Positions 56,197 to 64,000 of a stretch of DNA of 64,000 bases are shown piece by piece (positions within the stretch are counted from its first letter, which is position 1; the number at the start of each line of letters is the position of its first letter). Both the position numbers and the translations under genes were made by a program. The stretch is from Ampelocalamus luodianensis (lineage: Eukaryota; Streptophyta; Magnoliopsida; Poales; Poaceae): NCBI GenBank assembly GCA_036346255.1, contig CM070633.1, positions 22,940,001 through 23,004,000 on the forward strand, in the 5' to 3' direction. The notes under the pieces were generated by a model that had not been told where the DNA came from, did not search any database, and saw only the letters and a list, made by a program, of their open reading frames with translations.

Positions 56197-56535
56197 ATGG
56201 ACAATCTAGTAACCTTGCACCATGGAGGCAGTATTGAGAAAGATGGTTATGGAAATGTGTCATTTGTTGGGATGGAAAGTGTGTCCTCTTTGCTTAGTGA
56301 TCGTTCGTCTTATGGTGAATTGGTCCCTAGAGCTCGTGAGGTTCTATGTTGTCATGGTAATGAGGATGGCATCTCGATTGAGGTGTACTTCAGTTTGGTT
56401 CTAAAGACTCTATTTTTAGGCGGATGGTCTTAATTGACTCGAGGATCGATGGCAAAATTATGTCAGATCGGTGATGAGGACCCAATATCAATGTTTGGAT
56501 TTGTTTGTGCGGAAGTTGTCCATTGATCCCAATCC

Positions 56536-56590
56536 TCATGGGCATTCACCCCCTCATGGGCATTCGCCCCTTTATGGGCATTCACCAGAT
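56536..56590 (+). repeat. Short coding tandem repeat in mudrA
   Basis: Three copies of a ~21-bp unit (CCTCATGGGCATTCACCCC type) encoding repeated P-H-G-H-S-P, in the variable linker between the transposase N-terminus and its DNA-binding domain. Confidence 0.6.
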
Positions 56591-59049
56591 TTAGGTAGTC
56601 CTCCCCCTTTGGACCCCGTTACCCAATTGTGATGCGGATGTGAACGAGCGGATGTGGTACCCGATGCTCAATCCGCCCGAATGAGATTGGAATTTCTCAT
56701 CCTGCGGCCCCTCAGAGATCCTTTGACTCGAACCATCCAAGTAAGTGTCGTAGTACCACTTTAGTTTACCGTTCATTAATCTATTCCTTTGTCTCAATTG
56801 CCATCGTGTGTGTGGTTGTGATGCAGTAGATGTTCCTGAAAATGATGATCGTCCTCCTGTGGCACCTTCAGGCAACATGGATCAATTCTGTAGGGCCTCT
56901 AACAGTGTTGATGTTGATTGATGATGATGAGGAGCCTTATGGGGCGGCTAGAGCCGTTGATTCCGATGAAGACCGGCTGTTGCGGTATTGACACAACAAG
57001 ATATTGAGCTCATCGACAATTACGCCTAATCATGATCCACTATTGAAGAATTCATGACCTTAGTCATTCCCAAGGTGCTTATGCGATGCGAGACGACGAG
57101 TTGTTAGAGGCTCCTGGCGGGGATAGCATGGAAATCAAGAAGGGTTTGGTCTTCAAGGACTTGCCTACATTGAGAAGGTGGTTACAGGAGTATTCTGTGA
57201 AGCGCAAAAGGCCTTTCAAGGTTAGGCATTCCTATGTGCAGCGGCGTTACACAGTGGTGTGTGAGAAGGCCGATTGTAATTGGAGGGTGTGTGCTAGGAA
57301 ACAGAAGGACACAGGCAAGTTCAAGATCACAAAAATCGTTGGCCCACACACTTGTGCAGAATCAAACTTGAAACAGAAGCATCGCCAGTTGACATCTACC
57401 CTCATTGCGAGATCACTATACTCAATACTGAAGGGGCAGCCCAATTTGAAGGTGAGGACAATTATGGAGATGACACAGAAGATGTTCGGATACGACATAA
57501 GGTATGGAAAAGCATGGAGGGCAAAGCAGCGAGCCTGGAAGATGATATATGGGGATTGGGAGGAGGGGTACGAGCAGTTGCCAGCATTGTTCAATGCAAT
57601 GAAAGCAGTTAATCCAGGCATGCATTACGAGTACATCCCCAAACCAAATGAATGGAAGGATGGAAGGCAGATTTTCTTCCGCGCATTCTGGTGTTTTCCA
57701 CAGTGCATCGAGGCATTCAGGCATTGTCGTCCCGTCTTCTCCATTGATGGTACTTTTCTTCTTGGCAAGTACATGGGTACATTGTTGATAGCCATTTCCG
57801 TTGTATGACAACACATTGGTCCCTCTTGCATTTGCTTTGGTGGAGAGGAGAACAAAGATAGTTGGGGATGGTTCCTGCGGCTTGTTCGGATACATGTTGT
57901 TGGCCCTGGCAGGGAGGTTGGTGTCATATCCGATGACACTGGGGCATACTTAGTGTCAGACAGAGCAGATTCCGAGGTACGCACCTATCCATCACCGGTG
58001 GTGCACTCGGCACCTCGCCGAGAATTTACTCCGTAAGGATGGTACAAAGGATAACTTTCCTCTTTTCGAGGAGGTTGCACGCCACTTGAGGTGTCGTTGT
58101 TCAAGAGAAGTCTGAACGACTCAAAGCGGAACAAACACGAGGGTAGACAGTGGTTGAGAGGCTTGCTTAGGGAACTGAGAAATGGACTAGGGCCTATGAC
58201 CATGGTGGTCGGAGGTATGAGTTTCGGACTAGCAACATGGTGAATCGTTTAATAGTTTGCTAAAGGGTATACGTGCCATGCCAGTCAATGCAATCGTATC
58301 ATTCACCTTCTACAAGCTTATTGCGTGGTTCAACAAGAGGCACTTGGATGCAATAGCACGACAGAGTAGTAATGAGACATGGGCACCTAAACCCAAAAAG
58401 CATCCGAGAGGGCAAAGGATAGGGCTCGCACACATGAGGTGTCATGTTTTGATCATAAGTACGGGCAAGTATGAGGTCATTGAAAGGGTGGTACAATGGC
58501 CGATGGTGAGGTCCCGCCGTCAAGGAGTCATATTGTCGTGCTCATTGATTTCTCTTGCGTGTGGGAGAACAAGATAGTACCACTTTCCATGTTCTCACCG
58601 TGTTGCGGCGACTAATCATCGCAACTATGCGCATTTGAGCGGAGGATACCTAGGGAGTTCAGCGTTGATACCCTTGTTCTTACATGGTCTCCCGTTTTGA
58701 GCCTTACTGGACGAGGACGGTGGCCTCCTTACTCGGTCCGAAGTACATAGCGATCCAGGTTGTCGTTGGAACAAACGTGGGAGTAGAAGAGGACTAGACA
58801 CAAGATGGTTATGGATCAAGTTTCGAAAGGACAAGGCGAGGAAGAGCAACCCCCTTTCTTATGGACCAGAGCATAACCAATGTGGCAAATGCGGCGGACT
58901 TGGCCATAATTCTCATACTTGTCACCGCCACTTAGTCGGTGCAAATAAATAATTATCAAGGGTTTATTAATTACTAACCGTATTTATTTCACTCTTGTAC
59001 TAAATTTTACATTTCATCGTAACTAACATCCGCTATTTATGTTTGCGGG

Positions 59050-60455
59050 ATGGCGCAGATTCCACCTCTGGATCCCATTACGAGGAGCACCACCGAGGAC
59101 GTCGGGCGCCGAGGGGTGGTAATGCCAACACATGTTTGTATGTCTCTATATTTCATTTTTCGATGGATTCATATTAAATAATTGTAATCTTTGCAGAACG
59201 CCCCTCTTCGATCCTCGAACCCATGACGGGTTCGAGGACATGCGACTGACAGCAGTACACTCCTCTACTTGGAGGCTGGCACGGGCGTCGATCGTTCGAG
59301 TCGTCGCCGGGTTGCCCGTCATCAACCCCGCGGCGATCACGCCTTTGGTTGACAGTACATTGACTAACAAACCCATGCACTACCACTTCGTTTCGGTGTT
59401 CATTTATGTAGCGACCTTAGTACTCGTTTATGTTGTGCAGGTGGAGGCCAGAAACTCACAGTTTCCACCTACCTTGTGGTGAGATGACTGTTACGCTTCA
59501 GGACGCGCAGAAGTTTCTTGGTCTCGATGTTGGGGCCGTCCGATTCTGGGACGAGCCAGTCCGACGGTTGGAGAGCAGTGGAGGCCTTCCTTGGGAGAGA
59601 GCTTCCTCCGAGACACACGCTTCCCGCACCTCGGGGTTCTTATCAGTTGGCTTAGACAGCAGTTTGCTCAGTGCCCGGACAATGCAACTGAGGAGACAGT
59701 CACCTACTACTGCAGAGCTTGGATCCTACACTTGTTTGGGTGTGTTCTCTTTCCAGACGCGACGGGAGACAACTCGTCATGGATGTACCTCCCTTGCTTG
59801 ACTGACTGGGACATGGCGGGTGGCTACAGCTGGGCTTCCGGAGTTTTGTCCTTCCTCTACCGCCACTTGTGCTCGGCTTGTCGGCGGTCTTCTCAGCACG
59901 CGTCGATCGGCGGCTGTGTGTACCTTCTGCAGACTTTGGATGTGGTCTCGTGTACCGGTTGGTCGGGCCGACGATTCTTCCTCCTCGTCAAGTGGTTTGC
60001 GTGGCCAACCTCGACACCAACCGACGGTTGCCCACCTTTGGGACCAGTTCGAGTTCCGTTTGCGGCGAGCGCGCGTCGTTGAGTACGCCAACGAAGCTTG
60101 ACACACTTACGACTTCGATGGTGAGTTCATTGCATTTTCATTTCACATTTCATTCGATCTTCGATACAATCTTTCTTACAATACCTAAACACTTCTTACG
60201 CAGTCACTTGGTAACCTTACAAAGACGGCCAGTGGGCGGCTTGGGTCGAGCACGATGTGCGGCGTGGGCGAGGACCTCTACATGATGAGGTGTCCGCCGA
60301 TCCGCTTCTACGCTGTTGAGTACCACCGCCACATAGAGTTGCACGCCGATTTGGCCTCAGCGGGAGTGGCGCTGGAGCCGTTCGACGCGTCGTGGAGTTG
60401 CACAAGTAAGTGGCGTACGCTACTTTTTTTTGTCCTTTGTATACATAACTACTAA
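59050..60455 (+). pseudogene. Plant mobile domain (PMD, MAIN-like) gene carried by the MULE
   Basis: ATG at 59050 (MAQIPPLDPITRSTTED), 98 bp after the mudrA stop. PMD blocks follow over several exons and frames: THDGFEDMRLTAVHSSTWR (59220), WRPETHSFHLPCGEMTVTLQD and FLGLDVGAV (59442-59535), FLRDTRFPHLG...LISWLRQQF, TVTYYCRAWILHLFGCVLFPD and DMAGGYSWASGVLSFLYRHLC...GGCVYLLQ (59600-59935), then W-x-W-S-R-V-P (about 59940) and DLYMMRCPPIRFYAVEYHRH (60265-60330). Likely introns are 59355-59440 and 60121-60203 (clean GTGAGT...CGCAG). PMD proteins such as Arabidopsis MAIN/MAIL act in TE silencing and genome stability, and PMD genes are known passengers of transposons. At least three frame changes make it a pseudogene unless they are sequencing errors. 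Confidence 0.82.
60121..60203 (+). other. Intron in the PMD gene
   Basis: 83 bp, GTGAGT donor and TTACGCAG acceptor. Removing it joins TYDFD to a VTW-like segment, the usual continuation of the PMD fold. The size and AT-richness fit a plant intron. Confidence 0.65.
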
Positions 60456-60589
60456 TTCACTATATTTGCACTGATCAATTCGAAGTTTCCACGGTGAAAA
60501 TTGGTGATTCGAAAAGTTCGCGGGTTGGGTTGAGTAAAACCCGAGAGAGAGAGGAAGAAATAGAGCAAGGCTCGGCGGTATATAGTTGA

Positions 60590-60863
60590 GCTTGGCGCCG
60601 AGATCCGTGGCGCTGAGGTCGGCGCCATGACTCACGGCGCCGAGGTAACACATCTCGGCGCCATGAGTCATGGCGCCGAGGTACCGCCACGCTGCCGCCT
60701 GCCCGGGCTGGGGTTGGGACCTCGGCGCCATGACTCATGGCGCCGAGATGTTACCTCGGCCGTGAGTCACGCACACCACCCCGGGTCTAAAACCGGAAAT
60801 AAGACTAGCGGGGGTATAAATGTGAGTTTTTTACGAAAAAGGGCTAAATTGTAAAAAAATCGG
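60590..60863 (-). repeat. Right terminal inverted repeat of the MULE
   Basis: Inverted copy of 54927-55198 with the same palindromes; TGA(C/G)TCA cores at about 60630, 60664, 60733 and 60764. TSD copy GCAGGTGGG follows at 60864. Confidence 0.9.
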
Positions 60864-60990
60864 GCAGGTGGGGGTGGGTGGGGTGGGGTTATGGAAAATC
60901 TTTTATGGGTTGGGTTAGGTTGGGAAGTTAGCTCTGTCTCATATGGGTTGGGCTGGTTTTGGATAAGGTTTCAACCCATTAGCAAGCCTA

Positions 60991-62006
60991 ATGAAAATAA
61001 GCAAACACCAGCTGTATCCATTTTCATAACTAATGGATCCCAAGCCATCACTGAACTAATAAGACAAGTTATTACTGTTAAACATATAAGCACATGTAGG
61101 TTCAATTTATTCCATAAATTAATCATGACATCATGCACGCAAAATAACAGAACCATCACAGGCATAACAGATCTAGTCATGTCAACCAAGAAAAGGAACA
61201 TGAACAGATCTAAAACGGAGAACATGACCGTTACGTACCGATGATTCTGTTCTGATCGGTTTGTCGATGGTGACACGGCAGGCACGGTGTGGATGACACG
61301 AAGTCGATGACGATTCGCCGAAGCCGAGCGTCGAGGAAGACGAGCGAGCTACGACAAGCGATCGCGCGAGCGCTTCCAAAACCTTATTCGCCTCTCCGGT
61401 GCAGACTTCGGCGGCGGTTCCGAGACCGCTCTCCCGAACGGCAGTGCACGCCGGCGAACGGGACGGAGTAGACTACGTAGAACGGCGCAGTACAATGGAA
61501 GAGGCGAAAACTCTAGATTGATTTCTCATCTCTGTATGGAGGCGGCGATTCAGTATTTATAGAGGAATCAGGATGTGTGATCAAGACGCCTGCACGTTCT
61601 CCATAACTCGTAACCGAAACGGATTAGTCTCGTAACCGATCCGGATTCACCGCCACACAAAAAAAGAAAAGATAAAGCGCAAAGGAAGTCGCGTCGCGCA
61701 AGCACCGACGCCGATTTGGGCGGACCATTCACGCAGTGTCGTGCGCCGCGCCGCCTCGCCTCGCCTGCCCGGCGCGGCGCGGCCCTGGGCGAGGCGAGGC
61801 GAGCACGCGCGTGTGTGTTCCTCTAGTTCTCTCCACACATGCCTCAAGTGACTAGGAGTGCACCATCCCTTTAAGGTGGTCTTCCTCTCCTAGAACTAGC
61901 AATATGGTACTAAAGTTCACATGCAACCTTCCTTTGCATGAGTGGGCCTTTGAGATTTAATTTAGGAATTATTCTTCTTGTATGGGCTAGCCCACATAAT
62001 CCAACA
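60991..62006 (-). repeat. 3' LTR of a minus-strand Tork-like copia element
   Basis: On the minus strand the LTR starts TGTTGGATTATGTGGGC at 62006, right after the purine tract GGTGGGGAT. A TATA box (TATAAATA on the minus strand) lies at 61554-61561, followed by a GC-rich leader. The other end is not determined: a TG...CA terminus should lie between 60991 and about 61270, but I cannot single it out, and no TSD can be checked because the 5' LTR is outside the window. 61735-61810 holds repeated GAGGCGAGGCGAG/GGCGCGGCGCGG runs. Confidence 0.65.
61554..61561 (-). promoter_or_regulatory. TATA box of the minus-strand copia LTR
   Basis: Minus strand CCTCTATAAATACTG, about 450 bp inside the LTR. Confidence 0.55.
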
Positions 62007-62015
62007 ATCCCCACC
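62007..62015 (-). other. Polypurine tract of the minus-strand copia element
   Basis: GGTGGGGAT on the minus strand immediately before TGTTGG, the typical Ty1/copia arrangement. Confidence 0.7.
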
Positions 62016-62499
62016 GATCTCAAAGTCCCACGAGATTTGCTCAATTCCAATGTCTTGTTTATATATCGGTGTTTGATGGAGACCAATTAAGGTTGAACAT
62101 CCACCTAGAACTCAAGCTACACCTACTCACAACTTGAACAATGGACTATGCCTTGAATTGCAAGTTTGGTGCAAGCAAGCTTCACTTGAAGTCTTAAGCG
62201 ATACTAGGTCGCGATAGGCTACCCTCGGTTGGAGCGTATAAGTCATACTCCTTGGTCTCTTCATGAGCTTAGTAGGAGATTTCCCCAAAATCTTCATAGA
62301 TGCGACTAACGATCGGGCTCATATAGGTGTGTTCTTTCAAGAACGTTCTGCAGATAACGTCTTAGCTTCCGAGAGCCAATGGAACACATTAAGGCCTTAA
62401 CCAACTCGCCTTGCAGTTTTGAGAGTATTGCATCTTCACATAGAGAGGTTGAAATTACTCTTCTCGATTAATCGATGGCTTGTTTTTCCGGATCCTAAT

Positions 62500-63110
62500 T
62501 CACGGGATCTCCGATCACATAGGTTGGGTTACTACCATAGATAACTCACATGGGTCTCATACCCATCTCCTTCGATGCACTATCTATCACATTTCGTGAT
62601 AGTCCCTTTGTGAAGGATTCGCGGGTTTCTAGCTGTTTGGATGTAATCCAAGGTTATAACTCCGGAGTTTCTCAATTTCCTGACAGACTTCAATCGTCTC
62701 TTGACATGCCTAGACGATTTCATATTATCCTTAGAACTGTTCACTTTAGCGATAACGGTTTGATTATCACAGTTCATGAGGATAGCTGGCACTGGCTTTT
62801 CTACCGTAGGTAGATCCATCAATAGATCCCGTAGCCATTCTGCCTCAACAATAGCAGTGTCTAGTGCCGCAAGTTCTGCTTCCATGGTTGACCTCGCCAA
62901 AATGGTCTGTTTGCAAGACCTCTATGAAATAAAGACCACCACCAATAGTGAAAACATATTCACTAGTGGCTTTGATCTCATCAGCATCAGAGATCCAGTT
63001 GGAATCACTATAACCCTCCAAAGACCAAGCGGGTACCCAGTATAGTGAAGTCCAAAGTTCGAGGTACCTTTCAGATAGCGCAACACTCGCTCAAGTGCCT
63101 TCCGATGATC
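62500..63110 (-). pseudogene. Copia RNase H (minus strand)
   Basis: Reading leftwards from about 63110: RYLKGTSNFGLHYTG, YSDSNWISDADEIKATSEYVF (RNase H start, first Asp) and, from 62900, MARSTMEAELAALDTAIVEAEWLRDLL, then VPAILMNCDNQTVIAKVNS and DNMKSSRHVKRRLKSVR. These are the standard copia RNase H blocks. A frame break lies near 62900-62960. About 500 bp between the end of this gene and the PPT (62016-62500) shows no coding signal. Confidence 0.82.
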
Positions 63111-64000
63111 ATCTCACGGGTTAGATGCAAACCGCTCAACTTGCTCACAAAGAAAAGAGATGTCCGCCTTGTTGCACTAGCTAGGTACATAAGAGAGCCA
63201 ATTATCGAGAGTATTCGGTGATTCCTAGCAATTTTCTTATTCTTACGAGTAACACGCTAGGATCATAAGGTGTTGGAGAAGGCTTGCTATCGTAAAAACC
63301 AAAGCGGCTCAAGACCTTTTCCACATAATGAGATTGCAAAAGTGTAATCCCATCCTCACCTCTAACCAATTTAATGTTTAGAATAACATCACCACTCCCA
63401 GATCTTTCATATCAAAATTTTGAGACAAGAATAATTTGACTTCATTTATCACATTGATGTTTGTCCCAAAAATCAGGATGTCATCCACATACAAGCAGAG
63501 AATAACTCCTCACCCCCACCATAGCGATAGTATACATTTATCGCCTCATTGATGAAACTGCAGATGTCACTGTTTCTATCGAACTTTTCATGCCACTACT
63601 TAGGAGCTTGTTTTAGACCATAAAAGATTTCAACAGTTTAACACCTTGCCTTCTTGACCTTCTACTACAAATCCATCAGGTTGTTCCATGTAAATTTCCT
63701 CATCCAGCTCTCCGTTAAGAAAAGTTGTCTTAACGTCCATTTGATGAACGAGAAGACCATGTGAGGCAGCCAAAGCAAGTAGTACTCGTATTGTGGTCGA
63801 TCTAGCAACGGTGAGTAAGTTTCAAAGAAATCTTCGCTTCTTTACGAGTGTAGCCCTTGGCAACAAGCCGAGCCTTGTACTTTTCAATAGTACCATCAGC
63901 CTAAGCTTCTTTTGAACACCCACTTGCATCCTACTGTGTTTGCACCCATAAGGTCTATCTCGGCTCCCTGTGTTGCATTAGTGATAATGGAATCCATTTC
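63111..64000 (-). pseudogene. Copia reverse transcriptase, running off the window (minus strand)
   Basis: On the minus strand from the window end: LLALAASHGLLVHQMDVKTT, then FLNGELDEEIYMEQPDGFVV near 63790-63670, LCLYVDDILIFGTNINVI (catalytic Y-V-D-D) near 63510-63455, and NFDMKDLG near 63410. Wording is that of Tork/TNT1-type copia. Stops and frameshifts fall around 63600, 63370 and 63200, so the copy is dead. Integrase, protease, gag and 5' LTR would lie to the right of the window. Confidence 0.82.

Larger units (their letters stand above)
55422..58952 (+). pseudogene. mudrA: mudrA-type MULE transposase, spliced, with frame breaks
   Basis: Exon 1 encodes only MKK (55422-55430), joined in phase 0 by a 766-bp GT-AG intron (55431-56196) to MDNLVTLHHGGSIEKDGYG, a typical grass MULE transposase start. 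A second intron is likely at 56742-56826. The best preserved part, 57086-57808 (240 residues), holds the MuDR N-terminal DNA-binding domain (FKDLPTLRRWLQEYSVKRKRPF, then C-x4-C...HTC) and the start of the DDE core (VFSIDGTFL, first Asp). Later, over frame changes: a second Asp in VISDD (near 57930), HHRWCTRHLAENLLRK (about 57990), the catalytic Glu region near 58240, a SWIM-type YHFPCSHRVAA (58573) and a CCHC knuckle CGKCGGLGHNSHTC (58885). Inactive as read. Confidence 0.88.
54927..60863 (+). mobile_element. Mutator-like element (MULE) with mudrA and a plant mobile domain gene
   Basis: 5937 bp with a perfect 9-bp TSD GCAGGTGGG (54918-54926 and 60864-60872), the hallmark TSD length of Mutator elements. 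Terminal inverted repeats of about 270 bp (54927-55198 and 60590-60863), roughly 90% alike, begin CCGA then a T run and TACAATTTAGCC. Inside, both on the + strand, are a spliced mudrA transposase gene (55422-58952) and a PMD gene (59050 to about 60450). It sits inside the hAT-like element, so it is the younger of the two. Both genes carry frame breaks. Confidence 0.93.
52510..60990. mobile_element. Putative non-autonomous hAT-like DNA element hosting the MULE
   Basis: Imperfect 19-bp terminal inverted repeats: TAGGGGTACTAATGGGTTG at 52510 and, on the minus strand from 60990, TAGGCTTGCTAATGGGTTG (16 of 19 match). Sub-terminal regions on both sides are dense in GGGTTGGG/GGGTTAAA motifs pointing inward, as in many plant hAT elements. 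Flanking octamers are ATGGCAAC (52502) and ATGAAAAT (60991), only 5 of 8 alike, so the TSD is degraded or the call is wrong. Without the MULE it would be about 2.5 kb, with no hAT transposase motif. Confidence 0.5.

Noticed and set aside
61647..61847. 66-codon Arg-rich minus-strand open frame
   Set aside because: GC-rich LTR leader with GAGGCGAG repeats; no domain.

Overview
The window is plant nuclear DNA, most likely from a grass (Poaceae). Every recognisable coding stretch belongs to a transposable element, and the families are ones known from grasses: a CRM-like chromovirus gag/protease, Tekay-type Ty3/gypsy polyproteins with a C-terminal chromodomain, a Ty1/copia element whose LTR start resembles the Angela/BARE group, and a Mutator-like element with plant-type exon/intron structure. 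I found no host housekeeping gene, rRNA, tRNA or CRISPR array. Gene density is effectively zero, as expected for pericentromeric or other heterochromatic DNA; that placement is inference.

Layout. 1-2375 is a CRM-like gypsy remnant whose reverse transcriptase and most of its integrase are deleted. It is fused to the protease of a Tekay-type gypsy element on the + strand. That Tekay element (2376 to about 23490) is split by two insertions. The first is a 3.6-kb solo LTR at 2913-15759 (TSD TCAGA), itself split by a non-autonomous retrotransposon at 5662-14890 (TSD CCCGA) with 2.4-kb LTRs and a 4.4-kb interior without genes. The second is a solo LTR at 18083-20336 (TSD CTTGG) inside the integrase. 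The Tekay 3' LTR begins at 20919, is truncated near 23490, and is followed by about 1 kb of unassigned DNA and part of another LTR ending at 25837. 25838-26856 and 49719-51347 are two halves of one unclassified + strand LTR element. They are split by a complete minus-strand Tekay-type element at 26857-49713 (TSD CTTGC), whose protease/RT junction carries an Angela-type copia element at 34556-42528 (TSD ATCCC).

The right part holds an LTR-like promoter fragment (about 51620-52075) and a putative non-autonomous hAT-like element (52510-60990). Inside the latter is a Mutator-like element (54927-60863) with a perfect 9-bp TSD, terminal inverted repeats of about 270 bp, a mudrA transposase gene and a second gene of the plant mobile domain (PMD) family. 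A minus-strand Tork-like copia element runs from about 61000 past the window end.

The boundaries come from reading TSDs, TG...CA ends, primer-binding sites and polypurine tracts directly, so relative insertion order is well supported. Almost all coding regions carry stops or frameshifts. Some may be real decay (CAG to TAG, CGA to TGA). Others may be sequencing errors, because differences between paired LTRs are often short indels at CAG/CTG/CCG sites and two primer-binding sites lack exactly the A of a CAG.
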